From the NCBI RefSeq assembly GCF_014529535.1, contig NC_050735.1, forward strand, positions 3,844,001 through 3,908,000: a stretch of 64,000 nt of DNA, in the 5' to 3' direction. The notes beneath the pieces were generated by a model. It had not been told where the DNA came from and made no database searches. It worked only from the letters and a program-made list of their open reading frames with translations. The translations under genes and the position numbers were made by a program. Source of the stretch: Bradysia coprophila (taxonomy: Eukaryota > Arthropoda > Insecta > Diptera > Sciaridae). Below, in pieces: positions 1-11,369 of this stretch. Within the stretch, counting starts at the first letter, position 1. Each line of letters begins with the position of its first letter.

Positions 1-247
1 TCTAGAACAGAAAAGTTTTTGAAAATAATCTGAGAATCGTTTTTGACGTAAGTGTTTGTTTGGTCTAAAATTGGGGAAAAGTGCCTCAATTGAGAAAATC
101 GAATTTTTGAAATATGCACGAAAAACATTATTTTTTAATTGAATTTAATATCTGTGGTCACTTTTCGATTTTCTCAGTTGAGGCATTTTTCCACAATTTT
201 AGACCAAACGATTCTCAGATTGTTTTCAAAAATTTTTCTGTTCTGGA
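1..247. mobile_element. Foldback (inverted-repeat) element at the left edge
   Basis: Two arms of roughly 80-100 bp (about 1-102 and 165-247) are inverted copies of each other with small gaps. The outer ends pair as tctagaacag with ctgttctgga, and the inner parts pair through the segment containing tttggtctaaaattg and its reverse complement. The spacer is about 60 bp. No transposase is present, so it is a MITE-like or snap-back element. It may extend beyond the window on the left. Confidence 0.7.
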
Positions 248-671
248 TAGCCTACAACATTCCCAAGAATTTAAACCCACTTGAGCAAAAATCGAACCAT
301 TTTCCCGATGAATTTACGAATTTTCATGTTCAAGATCCACTCAATTTTTCATAGTCGGCGAACTTTGACGACTCCACAAAACGTACTTTTTCGTCAAACT
401 TCCTGCGGTTTTTATTTTTTTCAGTTAAATTGGACCCCATTTAGTCGCATATAAGACTAATACAGCTAACAAAAATCTAAAAGTAAGTTTGTCATTTAAA
501 TAATTCTGAGCAAAGGTGGATACTACACTAGTGACTCTATAGAGTAAAAATTTAATTCTGAATCACAAATAGTAATTTATGAAATGCTGAAACATTAGCA
601 CCGTTTTATGAATTTCGAATCGATTGCACAGATTAACTAACACAATTATTTGAAAGATAAAAAAACGAATA
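248..671. other. Intergenic, nothing recognised
   Basis: AT-rich sequence with no gene-like ORF, RNA gene or clear repeat that I can support. Confidence 0.5.
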
Positions 672-687
672 TTCACCAAAATGGGAC

Positions 688-880
688 ATGTGGGTTGGCC
701 TGTAGAGGCGCCACATTTTTTTCATAGTACTTCATTCTCTGCGGCTTATTTTCATGTGAACCAACTTCACATTTGTCATTACAGAACAAATTATGAAGTT
801 GGTTCCCATGAAAATAAGCGTAGTGACAGCAGTAACTCCATGACAGAATGTACTAAAATATGGGAAAACTCTATTACATT
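688..880. repeat. Inverted repeat with a second family copy at 38.3 kb
   Basis: The segment at 744-770 (cttattttcatgtgaacca and following) pairs with 797-820 in inverse orientation, and the similarity continues outward more weakly. The left flank, reading ttggcctgtagaggcgccac, recurs almost unchanged near 38338-38365, so this is a dispersed family and not a chance palindrome. A short ORF across it is best explained by the repeat. Confidence 0.6.
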
Positions 881-1495
881 TCTTCTTAGTTTCTACACAT
901 GATTCTCCTATAGCTGTGTGAATTATTGCAGAACCGACGCGACACTAAATATTTCTATTTACACTATGACTGTGAATGGTTCAAAAGACGGGTTTCTATG
1001 TAAAAATTAAGTTACAAAATACGAACTAAAAATAGATTTGTGGTAAGTTTGTATTTTAAAAGTTCACTTTTCGCAGATGGTTGACAGCTGGGATTCTCAA
1101 AGACAGTGAAAATAAATAAATAAATAAGTTGTTCGAATTTGACACATCCCAAATTAAGTCTGCCGACCTAAGACGCGATCAGCATCGACCCTTTATTATT
1201 AGGGCCCGATTTTGAATACCAGGTACAGTCGCTTAATACGACTTTAGTCGAAAATTTAAAGTGGAAGTCGTAGTCTTAAAGAACTGCATGCCTTTATTGG
1301 ATTAACGATTGTATTCGACCTTCTTTAAGAAGCACGTGGAATACGTAATAAGCCGCCATACGTGTAACATGTAACGCGATGTAATATAGTTACAGTCCAT
1401 ATTTTGAAACAATTTGAATTTCAAATCATTCCAGACACAATCTTTTCACAGAATTTATGTTTAAAAAGTGCATAGAGTTAAGTGCCCATTCCACT
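881..1495. other. Intergenic, nothing recognised
   Basis: No coding potential or recognisable repeat was found. The stretch contains short AT-rich runs only. Confidence 0.45.
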
Positions 1496-1614
1496 TAAAA
1501 AAAGTACGCCGTGAGAGAGCCGTTAGAGCGCCGTGAGAGAGCAAACTGTCAAATAAACAAAGAAAAATTGAAAAAATTCAATTTTGTCTCTCACACGGAG
1601 TACTTTTTTTGGTA
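1495..1614. mobile_element. Short TIR element (about 120 bp)
   Basis: The left end aaaaaaagtacgccgtgag and the right end, whose reverse complement is aaaaaaagtactccgtgtg, form terminal inverted repeats of about 24 bp. The left end also contains a local duplication of the ccgtgagagagc motif. No coding sequence lies inside, so this is MITE-like. Confidence 0.6.
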
Positions 1615-2180
1615 AGAGGAAACTAAGCATTAGGGGAACGAACGCGTTTCCATTTTTATGACGTAGTAATAGCAAACGATTCTTTCCTAATAAATCAGTG
1701 AAAGAAAGGGTTAAAGAATTAAGAAGATGCTGGACAAGGGTCAAAAATTACGTGGAAATTTACAGTAACTGTGCCGACGGTGTGACATTGTGTATCCTGT
1801 AATTTGTAAATATATTTTTCTATCAGAAGACGAAAGGGTGTTATTAGCGTGAGCCACGACAGTTTGGTATTTCTTTTACTTTCTTATTAAATCAATTTTG
1901 GACATGAAGAAACGTTACGGAGAGTAGTCATAAATTCAATAAAATGGAATGATGTAATCTGCGCACGGTCTACGGTCCCATCCACGGCTTATTTTAGAGA
2001 ATTTTATTCTGATTTTTTTTCGGAATCTTTCAGAATTATTTGGAAATTTCAGAATTTTTCAGAATTAAGATTCTCTAAAATGCTTCCTGACGGTGGTTAT
2101 TTCAACTTATTACCGTTCATATTTGGTAATTTACTTTGCCGTACAATGAAATTGTTGGTATTTTTACTTGGGTGTATCGA
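1615..2180. other. Intergenic, nothing recognised
   Basis: A few ORFs under 80 codons cross this stretch without motifs or codon structure. I see no supported feature. Confidence 0.4.
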
Positions 2181-2182
2181 TT

Positions 2183-3978
2183 GTCCTGAAATTTCGACGA
2201 CATGAGTATCGGTGACATCCTGAAGAAACGGTGACTTACTGAAAAAACAACGAGAAGAAATGGTGACTTCCTGAAGAAACGACGAGAAGAACCGGCCACT
2301 ATAGTCGCCGTTTCTTCTCGTCGTTTCTTCAGGAAGTTATTGTTTCTTCCGGTAGTCACCATTTCTATAGGATGTCGCCGTTTCTTTAGGAAGTCACCGT
2401 TTCTTCTCACCGTTTCGTCGACTTCCTGAAGAAACGACGAGAAGAAACAACGACTTTCAGAAGCAACGCATCTCACCGTTCAATCTCTGATTGCAAGCAA
2501 CTAAAACAAATAAAATAAAAAGCTCTGTATTTTATTTCAAATGAATAAAATCTACGTACAGTGGCTTATTCTTGATTTGAGATGAAATTTCGATTTCAAG
2601 AAATTCTTCAGTTGACAATCTCAACTCAAGATTACTAATTCAGCTGACATTGAGATCCCAAATCAACTCTAATTTTCGTCTCGCCGTAAAGGCGTTTTGT
2701 TGGTTCCTATGGAATTCATCCTTTTACGAAATGTAACGTAAAGGAGTTTAGTTCATCACTACAGAATTCATCTTTTTACAACATGAAAACCAATTTTCAT
2801 TGCACATAAAAAGCGTTTTAATACGCCGAGCGATCCGGCCCATTGCCCCGGAGCGAAGCGGAGGGCCGCAATGCGAGCCGGGCGGCGGAACGGTGTCGGT
2901 AACTTAGGAGTTAATTTTTTTTCTCTCGCATCGTGTCATAAATAGTCTGTGTAATTCATTGCACATAAAAAGCGTTTTAACACGCCGAGCGATCCGGCCC
3001 ATTGCCCCGGAGCGAAGCGGAGGGCCGCAATGCGAGCCGGGCGCCGGAACGGTGTCGGTTACTTAGGAGTTATTTTTTTTTCTCTCGCATCGTGTCATAA
3101 ATAGTCTGTGTCATTTTTTATATATACACGCTCTGAATTTTGAAAACCGACACATTTTCTGTTTTGTGCTTTACTGCCTTTTTCTTAATTTTACAAACAT
3201 TTTTATATGGAGAAATCAAAAAACTCAAGTACAACACAGAAACATATCGCTCGGTGTCTTAAAACACTTTTATGTGACTAATTATGACACGATGCGAGAG
3301 AAAAAAAATTAACTCCTAAGTTACCGACACCGTTCCGGCGCCCGGCTCGCATTGCGGCCCTCCGCTTCGCTCCGGGGCAATGGGCCGGATCGCTCGGCGT
3401 GTTAAAACGCTGTTTATGTACAATGAAAATTCGTAAAGGGATTACTTCCTTATGGTTGGTATTCAATACAGAAAGATTATTACAGCAAGACTATTCAACA
3501 ACCAAAAAGTTACTGCCAAAAAGATACCGCCAAATCGCTTATTATCGACTTTCTGTATAGAGACGATAGAATTTCTACTTCATATATAGAGACGATAGAA
3601 TTTGGTTTTTGGCCTTATGAAGAAACGTTGACTTCCCGAAGAAACGATGAGAAGAAATGGTGAGTTACTGAAAAAAAAACAATAGAACCTTCCGTCGCCG
3701 TTTCTTCAGGAACTTGTTATTTCTTATGAATTCACCGTTTCTTCTCGTTGTTTCTTCAGGAAGTCATCGTTTTCACAGAAAGTCAGCGCTTTTTACATAA
3801 AACGGCGACATCCTGAAGAAACTGTGACTTTCTGAAGAAACGACGAGAAGAAACGGCGAGTTCCTGAAGAAACGGTGACTTCCTGAAGAAACAGCGACTT
3901 CCTGAAGAAACGGCGACTACTCGCCGTTTCTTCAGGAAGTCGCCGATACTCATGTCGTCGAAATTTCAGGACAATGTG
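2183..3978. mobile_element. Composite GAAGAAAC foldback element with nested insertion
   Basis: The two ends are inverted copies: 2183-2222 (ttgtcctgaaatttcgacga and onward) matches the reverse complement of 3938-3978. Inside each end are many direct and inverted copies of a motif reading cttcctgaagaaacgacgag. At 2265-2293 and 2308-2336 they make a near-perfect 29-bp-arm hairpin with a 14-base loop. The middle (2798-3430) is a different, GC-rich repeat, probably a later insertion. A third copy of the family lies at about 18510-18715. No transposase ORF is visible. Confidence 0.65.
2798..3430. repeat. Three copies of a GC-rich ~150 bp unit, two direct and one inverted
   Basis: Copies start at 2798 and 2957 (direct, 159 bp apart), and an inverted copy runs from about 3276 to 3426. 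Each carries the block gagcgatccggcccattgcc followed by cggagcgaagcggagggccg. The copies are nearly identical, so the duplication is recent. The GC content is far above the surroundings. The inverted arrangement gives a foldback with arms of about 150 bp. ORFs within it are by-products of the GC-rich block. Confidence 0.75.
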
Positions 3979-4620
3979 TATCGGCAGAATTATTACCGTT
4001 CACTCTTTCAGTAATGAATTATGTTATGAATACAGAGTCTCACAAAGGAAGAAGGTCAAGGTACTTTGGTGTAACATTATAAAGATGAACATGTTACTCT
4101 GTAAATTCCTTTCCAACAAGAAGGGCTAGAAAAAGTCAACTGGTCACCTCTCGAATAGGTTCATATAGATTCCAGTTTTCAGTACTTCAAGTCATGTCAA
4201 GTGATCATATTTAGTAAATCTAGATGTTCATTTGTTAAACGAAATTTTTGTGGAAAAAAACACAAAAAATTAAATCAGAAAATAAGTAACATTTCACTTG
4301 TCCGCAAGTGTATGTAACAGGTCAGCTCCAGCGCACCTTTACTTTTAAAATATGTACACAGAGCAGAGATGATTTTGAGTAAGAACAGTAAGTCGGCCCT
4401 GGCTTATATTACAAACAAAACACAGACCATTTTTGCATTCGAATTTCTGTAATGATCTAATAATGGTACATACCAAATAGACGGCAACCGCATCTGTTTT
4501 ACCCTTGATCGAAGCTCGTGGAATACTAATTTTATATTAACAGAAGTTGTGTCGTAATCTGAAACGATAATCATGTAACATCATATTTTGAATCGGAACA
4601 GAATTTCAAACAGTGCTCAA
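3979..4620. other. Intergenic region upstream of the first GT31 gene
   Basis: No repeat or gene was recognised before the core promoter at 4628. It may hold the upstream regulatory DNA of the downstream gene. Confidence 0.4.
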
Positions 4621-4627
4621 CGTAACA

Positions 4628-4666
4628 CATAAATACAGACCATTTTTACAAGTTGTCTTCAGTTAA
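4628..4666 (+). promoter_or_regulatory. Core promoter (TATA + initiator) of GT31 gene A
   Basis: CATAAATA begins at 4628, and TCAGTT, the arthropod initiator consensus, has its A at 4661. The TATA T at 4630 to the initiator A is 31 bases, the usual spacing. The same pair at the same spacing precedes the paralogue (11262 and 11293), so the promoter was duplicated with the gene. The shared stretch cgaacgaacgttaactcatt follows downstream in both. The transcription start itself is inferred. Confidence 0.65.
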
Positions 4667-4730
4667 ACTACTACAGTCAGTGGTTAAGCGAACGAACGTT
4701 AACTCATTTTTTTATCGGCTCAGAAGCAAA

Positions 4731-5948
4731 ATGGAATTTGTTTCATTAGTATCAAGATTTAAAGTTCTCTATCCGCGGTTCATTTCAAACAAAGTAGTGA
4801 AATGGAGATGGAGAGTGGTGCTCGTCAGTTTAATTGTAAATTTGAATTCCTTTGCTTCGTATTAGACAAAGTTCACAACATTCTAACGTTCATAGGCACT
4901 CATGTATATCACGGCACAATTCCTGTACAACGACCATACATCAGTTCGTCGTCGTGAAAAAACGAAAATTACTTTTGTGAAGAAAGATTTGTGCGCTTTG
5001 TCCGCTGCAGAAAATATCTATGAAAGAACAGCAGTCATTGTGGTCCTATCTGCACGGAATAATTTCGACAATAGAAACTTAATACGCCAGACGTATGGCA
5101 CTGTTCGAAGTGCAAACAATGTTCAAATCTTGGGAGTTGTTTTTATGTTGGGTAATGTGGATGCAACCGGAAGTGATGTTGCTGACGGTAATAAACTTCA
5201 AGATGAGATACACAGGTTTGGTGACGTTGTCGTAGGGGACTTTGTTGATTCCTATAGAAATCTAACACTCAAAACCATAATGGCCTACGAGTGGATAACT
5301 ACATATTGTAGAGAGGCACAACTGGTGGTGAAGACCGACGATGACGTCTTGGTGAATATCTTTGAACTGACAAAGGAATTGGATTCATGGTCACCTACCG
5401 AAGTCGTATCGTCAGACATTCGTTGCATAACACATTGGAATGAAGAAACAGTCAACGATGTGAATAGCAAATTTTATGCTTCACCCATTGATTTCCCGAC
5501 TGGAAGATTCCCGAAACATTGCGGTGGAATTGGTTATGTAACTACATTTGGTGTCGTGGAACGGATAGCGGATGAAGTAGCCAGATCATTTCCGGGTAGA
5601 GTTTGTACTCATGAAGATGTTTTCATGACAGGAGTTGTTGTGAGTCACATCAATTCAAATCTCAACATTTTTTCGCGAAGGTCCGAATCCATTATATATA
5701 AGCATAGAGGTACTGGGTGGGTTTGTTTCGGGTTGGAGGACTATAATAACGAGGACCGGTTCCTTAGAAACTTTATTAGAAATACAGCCATGGACTCGGA
5801 TATTGAGAATTTGTACACATTTCGAGAGTTGTACAAGAGACGAATATTTTACCTTCTTTCACATGTATCAGACTATGAATATGTGTATCGTCGACTATGG
5901 AAAATAATTGAAAGTGGTTTTTCGTCGACGATTAAAGTGAAGTACTAG
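4731..5948 (+). CDS. Beta-1,3-galactosyltransferase-like protein, GT31 (copy A)
   Basis: Exons 4731-4835 and 4896-5948, joined across a 60-nt intron (GTAAAT...CATAG), give 385 residues. Translating through the intron meets three in-frame stops; splicing keeps phase 0 and builds a continuous signal-anchor helix at about residues 27-46, as expected for a type II Golgi enzyme. GT31 motifs follow in order: NLIRQTYG (96-103), FMLGN, the DFVDSYRNLTLKT block, the metal/UDP-sugar binding DDD at 183-185 in KTDDDVLVN, GGIGYVT (about 245-251) and EDVFMTG (275-281). The family transfers galactose or GlcNAc to glycoprotein or glycolipid acceptors in the Golgi; donor and acceptor cannot be told from sequence. 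AATAAA signals lie at 6015-6024. A paralogue lies 5.4 kb downstream. The ATG at 4731 was chosen because it is the first after the promoter and is conserved in the paralogue. Confidence 0.88.
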
Positions 5949-6024
5949 CACTATTGTATTGCTGAAACCTTTTTAAACCGAAATGCAATCGTGTTTTTGT
6001 TAAATTTGGAATTAAATAAATAAA

Positions 6025-6955
6025 ATGTAAAAAGTGCGAGAGATAAATCTGAGGAGGAAGAGCGTGCATTTATCGATTATTATCAATCATTCAGTTGTAT
6101 GAATTAATTAAAATAAAAATGTTAATCCTAATTGATAAAAACATATATTTTTATTTCGTTGGTTCAACCCTATTCGTGGACGGCATTTCACATTTTAAAC
6201 TCATTTTCCCCGTCTTCATTTACTTTCCGATCGCTTTTCATATCCTGAATTCGAACGATTTCGTCATTGTGGTGTCAACTCTAAATTTTATACGAATTCG
6301 ATACGCAACCTTCATTAGGTTACCTTAAAAAGGCAATCTGGTGAGGTATTTCATGATTTCGCAACTGTATTACACATTCGAAATTCGTAACACTTGAAGC
6401 ACTTAATAGTGGATTAAGTATTTATGGAAGGAATGGTGGAAAGAGGATACGATGGTGATTTTAATATCGAGAGAAAGGGGGATATATTCGCTCGAGTTTT
6501 CCCATCATAATCTCATAGATACGTACGATATTTTACTCATTTATCTCTCTTCTCTATGGGAACACTGCGTTGAGTAAAAAAACAAAGTCAAGCCCAAAGA
6601 AGCTCAGTAATGAGCTAGATTGTAACATAGCACTATTCTCCTTGCATCCCCATTCAAAATATTCTGACGTTACTTTTGTGAAGATGATCTGTTTTCGTTG
6701 GATGAGTTGAACCATACAATGCTAACAATCTTCAGAATCTTCCAACTTGAGTGTTCAGGTAGAAGCAGGTTGTTGCTCATATTCGCATTATTTTCTAAGT
6801 TGCGTTACTTAACTTGTTACGGACGGCTATAATCTGTTATCTGCTGAAATTAACGATAAACGCCCGTTAATAAAAATGGAATTAAAGATGAAATGAATAG
6901 GAATGACACTATTGAAAGTACTTAAACCAAATGTAGTAGTTAATGAGGTCTTCTA
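6025..6955. other. Intergenic between GT31 copies, 5' part
   Basis: Apart from a short tatcgattattatcaatc stretch near 6070, which resembles sequence at 43.5 kb, nothing was recognised. The 77-codon ORF at 6095-6328 has no motif and is AT-rich. Confidence 0.4.
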
Positions 6956-7344
6956 ATTCTGTAAAAACAATGACGCAAATTTTTCTTAAATATTCTCACG
7001 GATATTATCTATGAAATCATTATCGTCACAATAAAAGATGTGCTTAAAATAGTAGCAACTCAAATAATTATTTAATTTATCGTCTCTTGATCACTTGTTC
7101 CAAAAAGACTTTGTCAACAAATGATGCACGAATGTTGCTATTTTAAGTAGAATATTTGCTTAAAATGTTCTATTGATAGAATTATCCGCGAACATTTATT
7201 TGGTGTTGTTATGCGTATAAAATAAACTTATTGAATTCGTTCAATAAAAAGAGGTACAGTTCCAACGAGATAAAATTTCAGTATAACAGATGACAATAAT
7301 CAAAATGACGATGTCCAAAGAATTAAGCAAGTTGTTTTACAATA

Positions 7345-7545
7345 CGCGCTCTGGACAGGTCAGATTTACCTGAATCTGAACTGAAAATACTTGAACTTTT
7401 TTGCCCATAACCTGATTCAATCATTTTCGACCGAACCTGATTTTACCTAAAACCTGATTTAGTGGTCAGGTCTGATCTGACCGGAAACTAGAGAAGATAC
7501 CCTGAAAATTTGTATAAAAAATTCAGGTAACCTGGTGATGATCAT
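7345..7545. repeat. CAGGT/ACCTG-rich dispersed repeat, copy 1
   Basis: Many close copies of CAGGT, ACCTG and CCTGATT occur here, including AGGTCA at 7357-7362. Related segments are at 12740-12990, 18700-18950 and 26685-26775. The copies also share longer words such as ttcaggtt and gacctgttccga, so this is a decayed dispersed element and not simple sequence. Confidence 0.5.
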
Positions 7546-8427
7546 CAAAGTCATCGAATTCATTGAATCGCCATATCGTCGTCGAGCAACGAGGAGTAAG
7601 AATGTTGTGATTTTCACACGTAAAAATGTAATTAAAATGTAAACTAATTTTATACTTGAAGAGGATTTTGTCGCTTGTAGCAGTGTCCGGAAAAGTGTCA
7701 TACAATTAAATGCAATTCAGTTGCCAGATACCTAGAAATTAGAAATGGGACAATATGTAATTTAATGGACTTGTCTTTCAGCTCTACTTCTAAGTCTTTA
7801 AGTTCAGTAAAAGTACGAGGCACGTTATAATTAACTGGTCTTCGAAACTCTCGCTCTGATCATAACAGTATATATAATGTTTTCCTCTATGACGAATGAA
7901 GTGGATTTGACGTACATTATCGGTTTGGTGCGGATATTCACATTAAGTCATATAATGTATGTAAATTATCTCAAATTCGAATTAAATGACGCTATTTTAC
8001 AGTCGATGTAAACAATGACGACAATTTTTCTTACAGTCTGACGAACTTTTTTGAAACCAAAATACTATCGCACCAAAATAAAGTGCCTAAAATTAAGAAG
8101 TGTTACAGTAGCAATTAATTCTTTTATTTATTGTTCCATTACTCTCTTGTTGCCAGGCCTATGTCAACAAGCGAGACATGAGGCAATAAATTACAATACT
8201 TAATGAAAAACGGAATATTGTTTTTTTAAGTAGAACCTTTGGTGTATTACTGCTCCACATTATATGATTTCAGAAAATTCGTGGAAGTTTTTTTGTCGCT
8301 CCTTATTTGAATTGATTTTATCCTCTATTTTCCAAACATGAAACGGAGGGTGGTATTATTTTCTTTTCCATTTTTATTTTTTTCGTAGGTGAAACGGACG
8401 TTCATTCATTAGTCAATTTTTTGAATC

Positions 8428-8552
8428 AGTACACAGTTCGTGAAGAATGTCTAAATATTAACAGAAAATGTATGAGCCATCAGCTAAATATTAGTCATGC
8501 TTCATGTAAACGCTTGTTCAGAAATTTTGCACGGTCTCACGAACTGTGTACT
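8428..8552. mobile_element. Small TIR element (125 bp)
   Basis: The 16-bp ends agtacacagttcgtga (8428-8443) and its inverse tcacgaactgtgtact (8537-8552) match perfectly. The inside has no coding capacity. It is a MITE-like element placed between two copies of the direct repeat described nearby. Confidence 0.65.
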
Positions 8553-9354
8553 AGTTTTCAAAAACCACCTCCCCCTGTCGCGCAAAATGTATGACACTTT
8601 TTTAAAAAAATGTATGGGCTTTCACACAAGCCAAAGACACCCTCCGTAATTTATAAACAGCCCTTAAACTTAAACCACTATAAAGAATTACAAGCAATAC
8701 ACGATTGAGTAAATTAAAGAATTTTAGTTTTTCGGTATTCTTGACATTTCCCAGAGCTTAAATTACTATCCATATAATTAGTAATTGTATTTATGGCTTA
8801 TGACGTAGCAACGTTTGTGTTTTGTAAAAAGATTAATTGAATTTGATGACGTAGTCTTGCAGGCGGTCTACACAATGACGACAGTTTTTCTTAAAACGTG
8901 ATGGATATTTCTGAAACCATTAGCATTAGCAATAAAAAAATTGTGCTTAAAATAAGCAGCAAAAAATATGTCATTTCTTTTATAGTTATTGTTTCATATG
9001 CTTCTGTTGTTGCCAAGGCTTTGTCAATAAAAGAGGCACAAAGTATTAAATTACAATACTTAATGAAGAGTGAATGAAAAACTATTTTAAGTATCAAGTT
9101 GGTGTAGTAACTGCATTTGGAAATGTTCGTAGAAGTTCTTTTTTCTACGGTAATACTAACACCATTGTTATTCCTTCTGAAGCTGAATCATTGCAGAATT
9201 AATTTTAATTATTTATTGTATTCTGCTTACATTTATTACAAAATTTAAAAATCAAATCAATCGAAGACAATCTTTATTGAAAGCGATATTTGATACCTTT
9301 ACAAAACCCATTCTCATTTCTGTTTTGATAGTCGAGCGGGGAAGACCTAGTCAT

Positions 9355-10522
9355 ACACAGATAAAAATATGGAATCACAATTTTTAGGTCCGAGGGGATT
9401 ACTTTCAAAAAGTAATTCTTTCAGGATTAGATTTTTAATCTTCGCCAGAAATTGAAAAAATGTAATTCTTTCAGGGATTAAAAGTAGGACTAAACAATAA
9501 TATTGAGGATTGAACGATGATACTGCTGCTTAGAATTTTCCGTCTATAATTTAATCGTCTTGAAATCACACTTTTGTGTTAATTAAGTTCGAACACGATT
9601 TACGAACAAGATATGGTTTGAGAAAAATTAATGGAAACGGACACTTATTTGGTGTTAAAATGTTCCAATGGTACTACCGATGGTTTATTCTGCCTTACAA
9701 TACCAGGCTCAGAATAGAAATTTTAAGTCAGTTTGCAAAGATACTACCAGTTAATATGGATATGGTTAAAGATAGTATAGAGAAATTCTAGATTGAAAAT
9801 GGCAGTAAGGTTAATTTTATCAGCGAACTGTTTCACATTACTATGGGAAAACAGACATTTTTGAATTTAAATGGATAAATACTTATAAATGGCAAGGAAA
9901 CTACAGAAGAATATAAAAATGAAAATCATGAAAAAATATCGAGGTTTAAAGTGACGATCTTGTCATCTGGCAATTTGCATTTTAAACCCAATTTTAATCC
10001 CACGAGGAATTAGTTTCTTTGAAACAACGTTTCACAATAAGCCACGTTGGGATTTATAACAAATTGCAGCAGTGGTAAGATCGTAGACTGAAGTGCAAGA
10101 GGTCCCAGGTTCAAATCTCGTCAGGTAAATAAAAAATAATAATTTCTGTTTAATAAAAACATTTCTCATTCCAAATTCACAAAAAAGCTTCTTCTCATAT
10201 CAGACGTTTAGCTAAAAACTGTAGTATCACACAATATCCGATATTTTTTTTTCTGAAGTGAAAGTGAGGGTTAGAATTTTTTTTATTGCAATCCAAATAA
10301 CATTTTGATCAGATTAAAATGAGATTTTCGTTTCAACGCATAGTAAACAAGCGTCAAACGTTAGGGCCTCAAAGATTAAAATTTAATTCCTATAGGGATT
10401 AATTATTTGGGGATAAGTTCAAGTAATCCCTGAGGGGATTAAATTTAAATTCTAAAAAAGATTCGGTCGCGTACTGTTAATCCCAAAAAGATTTAGATCT
10501 AGGTCCATATTTTTATCTGTGT
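9355..10522. mobile_element. Non-autonomous TIR element (~1.17 kb) with a tRNA-like segment
   Basis: The left end acacagataaaaatatgga (9355-9373) and the right end tccatatttttatctgtgt (10504-10522) are perfect inverse copies over 19 bp. Just inside both ends, and again near 10370-10450, are repeated words such as ggggatta and taatccc. No transposase is encoded; the longest ORF (9576-9791, 71 codons) has no motif. A tRNA-like A box/B box pair lies at 10066-10121 inside it. Confidence 0.7.
10066..10124 (+). ncRNA. tRNA-like (SINE-type) internal promoter remnant
   Basis: The segment reads gcagcagtggtaagatcgta, close to a tRNA A box and D arm, then 40 bases on ggttcaaatc at 10108-10117, a good B box. 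Spacing fits a tRNA or tRNA-derived SINE head. I cannot fold a full cloverleaf with an acceptor stem from it, so it is unlikely to be a functional tRNA gene. It sits inside the TIR element at 9355-10522. Confidence 0.45.
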
Positions 10523-11255
10523 AGGACGCGCGCAGGCTTCCTATGCGTAGCGGTGTTTTCGGTCCAGTTTGTGGGTTTGAGTGTTATACTGAAATGTGTA
10601 TGGCCTTATATAGCCATTCCTTCATTGGGATCACGTGAAAGACTAATAACTGTGAAGGCTTAGTGATAATACTATCTAAAAGGTTTAGTGCGAGACAATG
10701 GCATTTTTTATGATTTTTGTGTTTACAAAGTGGTCGTAACGCCGTATTAGTTTTGTACATACGCTCTTATAACAATTTTATGCAAGTGCTCGCTCAGTCC
10801 CCAATTTTTTAATAAATCCACACCACGAATAAATGGGCATTGGCCACAAGGACAACAATCAAAACCATTTCTCTGTGGAGTAAAACATTTTCACTCTGAT
10901 TAATCTAATTGAGTAATTCCGTAATGACGACTATACCTTTCATTAACAGGAAGCGAATCGTCACGTTCAACGTTGAATGAAAAATCTTTCACATTTTTAG
11001 TTTTGCTGTACGCTTTGCTTTATGAGAGAACACCCAACGGAGCCCATTTCTCTATTATTTTGTAGTCGTTGTCGATGGCAGATGACTAACCATTTCTCAT
11101 ACGTTGTAATGATAATTTTTTGTAACGCAGCTATCATCCACTTGTTCAAATCAAACGGAATAACTAATTCAAATGTATATTGTGTCGGCAATTTTCAACC
11201 TGTCGTACATAATCATGTAACATTTTCATAATGTTCGTATTTACCACCTCAAAGT
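10523..11255. other. Intergenic region upstream of GT31 copy B
   Basis: Nothing recognised. Overlapping ORFs on both strands at 11.0-11.2 kb (under 70 codons) mirror each other and carry no motif. Confidence 0.4.
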
Positions 11256-11259
11256 AACA

Positions 11260-11296
11260 CATAAATACAGATCGTTTTCACAATTTTTCTTTAGTT
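11260..11296 (+). promoter_or_regulatory. Core promoter (TATA + initiator) of GT31 gene B
   Basis: ACATAAATACAG supplies a TATA-like box (T at 11262), and TTTAGTTT has its A at 11293, again 31 bases downstream. The arrangement matches copy A base for base in spacing. Confidence 0.6.
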
Positions 11297-11369
11297 TACT
11301 ACTAGTATTGGTTACGCGAACGAACGTTAACTCATTTTTTTTTTTAAATCGTCTCAGCAGCAAACTTTA

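Larger units (their letters stand above)
6960..9118. repeat. Three diverged direct copies of a ~200-250 bp unit
   Basis: Copies at about 6960-7165, 8010-8250 and 8868-9118 share, in the same order, an aatgacgacaatttttctta-like start, a gaaacc/gaaatc stretch, a tgcttaaaat or tgcctaaaat motif, a tttgtcaacaa/tatgtcaacaag block and a tttaagtagaa end. They have drifted considerably. They may be remnants of one element or of local segmental duplication between the two GT31 genes. Confidence 0.5.

Noticed and set aside
3278..3466. Minus-strand ORF in the GC-rich repeat
   Set aside because: It is created by the GC-rich block; the same block in inverted copies does not keep a comparable frame context.
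4653..4865. Separate small ORF upstream of GT31 copy A
   Set aside because: It is exon 1 plus the start of the 60-nt intron; its apparent start at 4653 is a TTG lying before the inferred transcription start.
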